In this document: positions 14,499 to 19,415 of the stretch, one piece after another
Numbering within the stretch: the stretch's first letter is position 1
Layout of the letters: each line of letters begins with the position of its first letter
Assembly: GCA_964480995.1 (NCBI GenBank)
Contig: CAYZRZ010000023.1
Location: 1 to 19,415 of the forward strand
Source: UBA1038 sp964480995
GTDB taxonomy: Bacteria > Bacillota > Clostridia > Christensenellales > Aristaeellaceae
Length of the DNA stretch: 19,415 nucleotides
Direction: 5' to 3'
Made by a program: the position numbers and the translations under genes
The notes under the pieces: model-generated
The model's input: the letters and a program-made list of their open reading frames with translations, nothing else
What the model was told of the DNA's origin: nothing
The model's database searches: none

Positions 14499-15950
14499 CT
14501 ATGCGCTGAGCTTTTCCATCGCCCGGTTTATTCTTGACAGTGTTTCCTGCTTGCCCAGCAGACAGGCGATCTCAATGGCTCCGCCGGGTGTGCTTGCCAG
14601 TCCGCTGATGGCGATGCGAAGAGGCCACAGCACCGGGCCGTTTTTGCGGCCCGATTCGGCAATGGCCTGCATCACGCTGTCATGAATGACGCTTTCCTGC
14701 CAGTCATCTATGCCTTCCAATACCGGTAAAATGAACCCAAGGGCCTCCAGGCTGCTTTCAAGAGAGGATTTCTGCTTCTTGTTGACATACAGCTCACTGT
14801 CATATTCGGGCATATCCTTTAAGAAGCGCACCATATCCGGCACCCGGTTGAATACCTCTGTGCGGCCCTGCATCAGTTCGGCCAGGCGGCGATAGTCCAT
14901 GCCGGTCCCCTCAAGCGCCTGGTCAAACCATGGGGTCACCGTCTCCAGATACTCCTCGGGGGAGAGGCGGCGGATGTACTCGGCATTAAACCATACGAGC
15001 TTGTCCATGTTGAAAATTGCGGGGGATTTATTGAGCCCCTTTTCATCAAAAGCCTCGATCAGCTCTTCCTTGGTGAAAAATTCCCTGTCATTTCCGGGGC
15101 TCCAGCCCAGCAAAGCAATAAAGTTGATGATCGCGTCACGCACAAATCCCATGGCCAGCAGGTCTTCAAACGAGGGGTCACCGTAACGCTTGGACAGCTT
15201 GCGCGTCGCGTCCTTCATCACCACGGGGAGGTGGATATAAACGGGAGGCGTCCAGCCGAAGGCTTGATACAGAAGGTTATACTTAGGCGCGCTTGAAAGG
15301 TACTCTGTGCCGCGCGTCACGTGGGTGATGCTCATCAGGTGATCATCGACGACATTGGCAAAGTTATAGGTAGGCAGACCGTCCTGCTTGATCAGCACGT
15401 TGTCGTCAAGTGTTGAGCATTCTGCCTCGATATGGCCGAAGAGAAGGTCGTCAAAGGAAGCGGTTCCCTGTGCCGGGATGTTCTGGCGGATCACGCAGGG
15501 CTCACCGGATTCCATTCTGCGCCTGGCATCCTCGCGCGGGATGCTGAGGCAGTGCTTGTCATACTTAAATGTCTCTCCACGCGCGGCGGCTGCCTCACGC
15601 CGCTGCTCCAGTTCCTCCTTGGTGCAAAAGCAGGGATAGGCGTGTCCGGATTCAACCAGCTGGAGGGCATAGGGCAGGTAGATATCCTTGCGCTGGGTCT
15701 GGATATAGGGGCCGAATTCGCCGCCGACATCAGGGCCTTCATCATAATCCAGCCCTGCCGCGCGCAGTGAATCATAAATCAGCTGTACAGCGCCCGGCAC
15801 TTCCCGCTCCTGATCGGTGTCCTCAATGCGAAGGATGAACTTGCCGCCGTTTTTGCGGGAAAACAGATAGGTGAATAAGGCGGTGCGCAGACCGCCCAGG
15901 TGCAGGTAACCGGTGGGGCTGGGGGCAAAGCGCGTACGAACGCTGGTCAT
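14499..15950 (-). CDS. gltX: Glutamyl-tRNA synthetase
   Basis: GluRS charges tRNA-Glu with glutamate using ATP. The 483-residue class I synthetase has the HIGH-type motif FAPSPTGYLHLGGLRTALF (8-26), FILRIEDTDQER (38-49), a Cys pair in YPCFCTKEEL (105-114), and the KMSKS-type motif KLSKRYG (251-257), followed by the helical anticodon-binding domain. The ATG at 15950 is preferred over TTG at 15953 because of its 8-base spacing from GGAGG (15963-15959). It follows glnS by 20 bases in the same operon. Because the organism also has GlnRS, this GluRS is probably the discriminating type that charges only tRNA-Glu, though that cannot be confirmed here. No clear terminator follows its TAG at 14499. 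Confidence 0.96.
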   Translation of the reverse strand: MTSVRTRFAPSPTGYLHLGGLRTALFTYLFSRKNGGKFILRIEDTDQEREVPGAVQLIYDSLRAAGLDYDEGPDVGGEFGPYIQTQRKDIYLPYALQLVESGHAYPCFCTKEELEQRREAAAARGETFKYDKHCLSIPREDARRRMESGEPCVIRQNIPAQGTASFDDLLFGHIEAECSTLDDNVLIKQDGLPTYNFANVVDDHLMSITHVTRGTEYLSSAPKYNLLYQAFGWTPPVYIHLPVVMKDATRKLSKRYGDPSFEDLLAMGFVRDAIINFIALLGWSPGNDREFFTKEELIEAFDEKGLNKSPAIFNMDKLVWFNAEYIRRLSPEEYLETVTPWFDQALEGTGMDYRRLAELMQGRTEVFNRVPDMVRFLKDMPEYDSELYVNKKQKSSLESSLEALGFILPVLEGIDDWQESVIHDSVMQAIAESGRKNGPVLWPLRIAISGLASTPGGAIEIACLLGKQETLSRINRAMEKLSA

Positions 15951-15970
15951 CAATGGGGCCTCCTTATAGT

Positions 15971-17665
15971 TCAGGGTTTATAGCTGTCCTTCAGTCCGAC
16001 GGTCAGGTTGAATACGCTGTGCCCGTCCGCAGAATCCTTGTCATTGCAGAAGTAGCCCAGACGCAGGAACTGGAATGTGTCTCCTGATTTGGCCGCTGCC
16101 AGCGATCTTTCACCAAAACCTTCCAGCACGGTCACGCTGTTTGGATTAAGCCTCGAAATAAAGTCCTTCTTATCGGTCTCATCTTTGCCTTCATCGTCAT
16201 TCAGCAGCGGTTCATACAGGCGGAAGGTGAGGGGGACACAGTCATTCGCGTTGACCCAGTGCAGCGTGCCCTTGACCTTGCGCTCCGCGCCGGGGCTGCC
16301 GGAACGGCTGTCCAGGTCGACAGTGCAAAGCAGGTGGCTGACGCTGCCGTCCGCGTATTTGATCACTTCGTCGCAGCGGATAATATAGGCGCCCTTCAGG
16401 CGAACCTCGCCCTCGGGCCGCAGGCGGAAGAATTTCTTGGGCGGATCCTCCATAAAGTCGTCGGCTTCAATGTAGAGCTCCTGTCCGAAGATTACCTCAC
16501 GGCAGCCCATTTCAGGATGGTCGGGATGGTTTTCCATGGTCAGGGTATCAGTCCTTCCCTCATCCCAGTTGGTTAGAATGATTTTCAATGGCTTTTGCAC
16601 CGCCATCACGCGGGGAGCCTTCCCGCCAAGATCATCGCGCAGGCAATGCTCCAGCAGCGCCAGATCCACCACGCTGTCGGCCTTGCTTAAGCCGATGCGT
16701 TCAATAAAATCGCGGATCGCGGCGGGGGTATAGCCCCTGCGGCGCAGGCCGCTGAGGGTGGGCATGCGGGGATCATCCCAGCCCGACACATAGTTTTCTT
16801 CCACCAGCTTCCGCAGGTAACGCTTGCTCATCACTGTACGTGTAAGGTTCAGCCTGGCAAACTCGATCTGACGGGGACCCTGGCTGAGATTGCCATGCTT
16901 GTCCTTGTGCGGTTTGCGGAAGCCCGCGTTTTCCACCACCCAGTCGTACAGCGGCCGGTGATCTTCAAACTCAAGCGAGCAAAGCGAGTGGGTTATGCCC
17001 TCAATGGCATCCCCCAGCGGATGGGCGTAATCATACATCGGGTAGATGCACCATTCACTGCCCGTGCGGTGATGTTCCTTGTAAAGGATGCGGTACATCG
17101 CCGGGTCGCGCATATTGATGTTGGGGGAAGACATGTCGATCCTGGCGCGCAGAATATAGCGCCCCTCCGGGAACTCGCCAGCCCGCATACGGCGGAACAG
17201 GTCAAGGCTCTCCTGGGCGGGCCGGTCGCGCCAGGGGCTGTTTTTGCCCGGCTCAGACAGCGTGCCGCGGTATTCACGCATCTGGTCGGCGTTTAACTCA
17301 TCCACATAGGCCAGGCCGCGCGTGATAAAATCTTCAGCGATCTGGTAGCACTGCTCATAATACTCACTGGCATAATACAGCCCGCCGGTCCAGTCAAAGC
17401 CAAGCCAGCGGATATCATTCATAATACCATCCACATACTCGGTTTCCTCCTTGGCTGGGTTGGTATCGTCAAAACGCAGGTTGCAAAGCCCGCCGTATTT
17501 TTCGGCAGTGCCAAAGTCTGTCACCAGCGCCTTGCAGTGCCCGATATGCAGATGGCCATTGGGCTCGGGAGGAAAGCGGGTATACACCTTGGTGCAGCGG
17601 CCGCTTTTGAGGTCCTCGTCTATGGCGTCCCAGATAAAGTTTGTACGCTCCTGGCTTTCAGACAT
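15971..17665 (-). CDS. glnS: Glutaminyl-tRNA synthetase
   Basis: GlnRS charges tRNA-Gln directly with glutamine. The 564-residue protein has the class I motif FPPEPNGHLHIGHCKA (31-46), RFDDTNPAKEETEYV (64-78), the active-site region WCIYPMYDYAHPLGDAIEG (205-223), the KMSKS-type motif VMSKRYLRKLV (278-288), GWDDPRMPTL, and a full two-barrel anticodon-binding region to the end. The ATG at 17665 lies after a purine-rich AAAGGGGGCAAGAG leader. Many Bacillota lack GlnRS and use GluRS plus the GatCAB amidotransferase. Its presence next to gltX suggests the direct route is used; bacterial GlnRS is generally considered to have been acquired by transfer from eukaryotes. It starts an operon under a near-consensus promoter. 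Confidence 0.96.
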   Translation of the reverse strand: MSESQERTNFIWDAIDEDLKSGRCTKVYTRFPPEPNGHLHIGHCKALVTDFGTAEKYGGLCNLRFDDTNPAKEETEYVDGIMNDIRWLGFDWTGGLYYASEYYEQCYQIAEDFITRGLAYVDELNADQMREYRGTLSEPGKNSPWRDRPAQESLDLFRRMRAGEFPEGRYILRARIDMSSPNINMRDPAMYRILYKEHHRTGSEWCIYPMYDYAHPLGDAIEGITHSLCSLEFEDHRPLYDWVVENAGFRKPHKDKHGNLSQGPRQIEFARLNLTRTVMSKRYLRKLVEENYVSGWDDPRMPTLSGLRRRGYTPAAIRDFIERIGLSKADSVVDLALLEHCLRDDLGGKAPRVMAVQKPLKIILTNWDEGRTDTLTMENHPDHPEMGCREVIFGQELYIEADDFMEDPPKKFFRLRPEGEVRLKGAYIIRCDEVIKYADGSVSHLLCTVDLDSRSGSPGAERKVKGTLHWVNANDCVPLTFRLYEPLLNDDEGKDETDKKDFISRLNPNSVTVLEGFGERSLAAAKSGDTFQFLRLGYFCNDKDSADGHSVFNLTVGLKDSYKP

Positions 17666-17694
17666 GCTCTTGCCCCCTTTGTGTTCTGGCGCAT

Positions 17695-17723
17695 ATTATA
17701 TCGTTTCTATAAGCTAAGTACAA
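17695..17723 (-). promoter_or_regulatory. Promoter of the glnS-gltX operon
   Basis: On the minus strand TTGTAC (17723-17718), a 17-bp spacer and a perfect TATAAT (17700-17695). Transcription would start near 17688, leaving only about 22 leader bases, so there is no room for a T-box element. Confidence 0.75.
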
Positions 17724-17858
17724 GGCTGAGAACTTTATGAGAAAACTCGCATTTAACTTTTAATCCATCTTTCATGTCATTGCTCTTTGTGTTTAATCAA
17801 ACAGTCTTATGATGAACCTGTCGAAACGATCAAGCCCCAAGGGGCGGAGGAGGAAACA

Positions 17859-18332
17859 ATGGATCACTTTGAAATGACGGAAAAGCTGCGCGAGAGAGCG
17901 CAGGTGAGCTACGAAGAGGCCAAGGAAGCCCTCGAACTCAACGAGTGGGACATGCTGGAAGCAATCGTCTATCTGGAGCGCGAGGGGAAGACCAGGCGCG
18001 CGGAGGGTACAGGGGAACAGCCCCATGAGAAGGCGCAGGCGAAGACAGAATCCAAGCAAGCGGAAAAAAAGCACCGGGTCAGCGGAAACCTGTTTGAAAC
18101 TGCCGCCAACGCCTTGGCCAGGCTGGTCGAAAAAGGCAACCGCAACAGGCTGGAAATTTACCGGGAGGGGAAGGTGGCGGCCAAACTGCCCCTGACCGTC
18201 GTGGTGCTTGTAACGCTGTGCATGTTCTGGGTCGTTGTGCCTGCCATGTTCATCGGATGGATCGCCGGCTGCAGCTATCGCCTGGCGGGTCCTGAGATCG
18301 ACAAGGCCCAGAACAACGGTGAAGTTGTCTGA
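17859..18332 (+). CDS. DUF4342-family membrane protein with UBA-like N-terminal domain
   Basis: The 157-residue protein starts with a UBA-like three-helix domain (TEKLRERAQVSYEEAKEAL, 7-25, then WDMLEAIVYLEREGK, 30-44), of the kind also found in EF-Ts and in DUF4342 proteins. It continues with a charged linker (45-75), an amphipathic stretch (RVSGNLFETAANALARLVEK) and one long or hairpin membrane segment (about 109-137), and ends in an acidic tail. The family is widespread in Clostridia; its function is not established. I chose ATG 17859, preceded by GGAGGAGGAAACA, over a 24-residue extension to 17787. It is divergent from glnS. The promoter is unclear: TATGAT at 17808-17813 is a possible -10 box without a good -35. 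Confidence 0.8.
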   Translation: MDHFEMTEKLRERAQVSYEEAKEALELNEWDMLEAIVYLEREGKTRRAEGTGEQPHEKAQAKTESKQAEKKHRVSGNLFETAANALARLVEKGNRNRLEIYREGKVAAKLPLTVVVLVTLCMFWVVVPAMFIGWIAGCSYRLAGPEIDKAQNNGEVV

Positions 18333-18389
18333 TCAAAAGGTGGGAGTCAAGGGTTTTCCATCACCAAAATGAAAATGCCGCGGTAAATG

Positions 18390-18427
18390 AAAAGACCCGG
18401 TCAGGAGTATGCCTGACCGGGTCTTTT
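18390..18427. terminator. Strong bidirectional terminator between DUF4342 gene and glsB
   Basis: AAAAGACCCGGTCAGG (18390-18405) and CCTGACCGGGTCTTTT (18412-18427) form a perfect 16-bp stem with a 6-base loop. The A and T ends make it work in both directions for the convergent genes. Confidence 0.9.
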
Positions 18428-18430
18428 GAT

Positions 18431-18469
18431 AATGGTCCCAGCGCGCTCCCGAAGGAGCGCAATACCATT
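18431..18469 (-). other. UUCG-capped hairpin downstream of glsB
   Basis: On the minus strand the transcript contains GCGCTCC-TTCG-GGAGCGC (18460-18443), a 7-bp stem with the very stable UUCG tetraloop. It is enclosed by AATGGT/ACCATT (outer arms 18469-18464 and 18436-18431). It lies between the glsB stop and the terminator at 18390-18427, so it could stabilise the 3' end of the glsB mRNA. Confidence 0.55.
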
Positions 18470-18480
18470 GGACGCGAACC

Positions 18481-18732
18481 TTAACGTTTGCGGAAGCCTT
18501 TGACGACCGCCAGCAGCAGGACCGCGCCGCCGGTTGCTACCAGGAAGGAAGGCAGATTAAAGCCGTCCACGCCGGTGCGGCCAATCAGGGTCATAACAAA
18601 GCCGCCAATCAAGGCGCCTATAATACCTACAATAATGTTGGAAACCCATCCCATGGAAGCGTCATTGCCGGTGATTTTGCTGGCCAGCCAGCCGGCCAGA
18701 GCGCCCATAATAATCCAGGTAATAATACCCAT
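18481..18732 (-). CDS. GlsB/YeaQ/YmgE-family stress-response membrane protein
   Basis: An 83-residue inner-membrane protein with three hydrophobic spans (about 3-20, 28-52, 61-78) and the family's glycine-rich pattern: MGALAGWLASKITG (9-22), NIIVGIIGALIGGFV (32-46), and a short basic C terminus (KGFRKR). Members are also called transglycosylase-associated proteins and are induced by general stress in several bacteria; the molecular role is unknown. The ATG at 18732 is seven bases after an AAAGGA site and gives the usual N terminus; a 10-residue extension to 18762 is less likely. The upstream region carries a candidate operator dyad. Confidence 0.85.
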   Translation of the reverse strand: MGIITWIIMGALAGWLASKITGNDASMGWVSNIIVGIIGALIGGFVMTLIGRTGVDGFNLPSFLVATGGAVLLLAVVKGFRKR

Positions 18733-18806
18733 ACATTTTCCTTTCTGTATGCGTCGCAGCATACGTGAGAGTTAGTTTGGGCATCCTGCGCACAGAATGC
18801 ATAATT

Positions 18807-18838
18807 ATTTTACCCTGATTGTTTAGCAATTAAACAAT
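18807..18838 (-). promoter_or_regulatory. glsB promoter region with 8-bp inverted repeat
   Basis: ATTGTTTA (18818-18825) and TAAACAAT (18831-18838) are perfect inverted repeats around a 5-base spacer. On the minus strand TAAAAT (18812-18807) is a likely -10 box, and a TTGTTT (18837-18832) within the dyad could act as a loosely spaced (19 bp) -35. A protein bound at the dyad would cover the -35 region. Leader of about 70 bases to glsB. Confidence 0.4.
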
Positions 18839-18884
18839 AGACCTGTGGCAGGGCCTGTTAGCTTTTCTTATATGTATAGCCGGC

Positions 18885-19130
18885 TTACTTGACAAGCGCT
18901 GTGAAAGTGATCGGTTTCTTTCCCTGCTCCTTGATCCTGCGCTCCAGATAATCGCGCAGTTTCCATACGTCAGCTGGGTTGAAACCCGGCGCCACCGCCA
19001 TAGCGCGGTCAAATTCTTCTCTGGAAAACTTCAGATCTGCCTGTATCGCTTGGGGTGTTGCGCCCAGAATATCGTAGCTGACTGCCATTTCCCATTTGGT
19101 AAGTTCAAATCGTTCAGCGTTTGCGCTCAT
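18885..19130 (-). CDS. DUF2316-family small protein (helix-turn-helix-like)
   Basis: The 81-residue protein fits the DUF2316 pattern: an N-terminal helix (ERFELTKWEMAVSYDILG), a helix-turn-helix-like segment (TPQAIQADLKFSREEFDRAM, 25-44), then ADVWKLRDYLERRIKEQGKK and a terminal PITFTALVK, which matches the family's ending. Function is unknown; the central part resembles XRE-type DNA-binding helices, so a small regulator is possible. The ATG at 19130 has AGGAGAAAG just upstream. It lies downstream of tRNA-Leu on the same strand, beyond that gene's terminator. No terminator is seen after its stop at 18885; glsB follows 152 bases further on. Confidence 0.75.
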   Translation of the reverse strand: MSANAERFELTKWEMAVSYDILGATPQAIQADLKFSREEFDRAMAVAPGFNPADVWKLRDYLERRIKEQGKKPITFTALVK

Positions 19131-19174
19131 TTCTTTCTCCTGATTTTTAATGTCAAGACCTAATCATCTGTATC

Positions 19175-19211
19175 AAAAAAGCCTTGAAATCTTTATGAAT
19201 TCAAGGCTTTT
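19175..19211 (-). terminator. Terminator of tRNA-Leu
   Basis: AAAAGCCTTGAA (19211-19200 on the minus strand) pairs with TTCAAGGCTTTT (19188-19177), a 12-bp stem with an 11-base loop. The T run extends to 19175. The first stem base is the final A of the CCA end, so the terminator abuts the mature tRNA. Confidence 0.85.
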
Positions 19212-19295
19212 GGTGCGGTCGACGAGACTTGAACTCGTACAGGTTTCCCCACACGCCCCTCAAACGTGCGCGTATGCCGATTCCGCCACGACCGC
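19211..19295 (-). tRNA. tRNA-Leu (anticodon GAG)
   Basis: An 85-base tRNA with encoded CCA. The acceptor stem GCGGTCG pairs with CGACCGC. The anticodon stem CACGT/GCGTG holds the loop TTGAGGG, whose central GAG reads CUC and CUU leucine codons. A long variable arm (GGGGAAACC region) marks it as a class II tRNA. The T arm is ACGAG-TTCAAGT-CTCGT, and the discriminator base is A, as required for tRNA-Leu. Confidence 0.95.
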
Positions 19296-19321
19296 AGGCT
19301 GCTGCTTGGACAGCAAGAACA

Positions 19322-19350
19322 ATTATAGCCAAGGGCGATATTCTTGTCAA
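19322..19350 (-). promoter_or_regulatory. Perfect consensus sigma-A promoter of tRNA-Leu
   Basis: On the minus strand TTGACA (19350-19345), a 17-bp spacer and TATAAT (19327-19322), with no mismatch to consensus. Transcription would start near 19315, about 20 bases before the mature 5' end. The remaining 65 bases to the window end show no convincing gene. Confidence 0.9.
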
Positions 19351-19415
19351 GGAATATCTTCCTCTTGAGTTTCCGTACAGCGCCAACGAGAAGCGAGGAT
19401 ATCATCTGAAAATCA

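Noticed and set aside
17791..17802. GTTT-N4-AAAC near-palindrome upstream of the DUF4342 gene
   Set aside because: Only four-base arms in AT-rich sequence; not above chance.
19193..19405. Short frames overlapping tRNA-Leu
   Set aside because: They run through the tRNA, its promoter and its terminator, so they are not coding.

Overview
The window looks like a chromosomal segment of a Gram-positive anaerobe, most likely a Clostridia-type member of the Bacillota. The reasons are strong purine-rich Shine-Dalgarno sites before almost every gene, frequent GTG and TTG starts, tightly overlapping operons, moderately high GC (by eye, mid-50s percent), consensus sigma-A promoters, and gene families common in Clostridia: UxaE-type epimerase, paired short ChrA proteins, a membrane decarboxylase beta subunit, DUF4342 and DUF2316. 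No species can be named from the sequence alone. I see no phage, insertion sequence, CRISPR array or rRNA.

Left part (1-6250), plus strand: the 3' end of a lipoate-protein ligase gene and its terminator; a hexuronate operon uxaC-uxaE, in which uronate isomerase and tagaturonate epimerase together turn galacturonate-derived tagaturonate into fructuronate without an NADH step; then an operon of two short chromate-transporter halves overlapping a hypoxanthine (deoxyinosine)-DNA glycosylase gene. This is followed by a diacylglycerol-kinase-family gene that keeps only its C-terminal domain, and a strong bidirectional hairpin.

Middle (6250-11850): on the minus strand, a CofE-like (F420-0:gamma-glutamyl ligase family) gene and a small unknown ORF. 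Divergent from them is a plus-strand operon of three genes: a 712-residue coiled-coil protein I do not recognise, a TrmH/SpoU rRNA/tRNA methyltransferase and a MATE exporter. The MATE gene ends in a (CATAAT)4 repeat that creates tandem in-frame stops.

Right part (11850-19415), mostly minus strand: a decayed tail of a regulator-like effector-binding domain; an unusual operon of an FRG-domain protein, an OadB-type sodium-pump beta subunit and a 39-residue single-span membrane peptide, with no carboxyltransferase or biotin carrier beside it; a glnS-gltX operon (GlnRS and GluRS together) behind a good promoter; a plus-strand DUF4342 membrane protein; and minus-strand GlsB/YeaQ-family and DUF2316 genes. 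A tRNA-Leu(GAG) lies at the right end, with a perfect consensus promoter and a terminator that begins at its CCA.

The best candidates for something undescribed are the translationally coupled FRG-OadB-minipeptide operon and the 712-residue protein that leads the trmH-MATE operon. All family names come from motif recognition by eye; no search was run.
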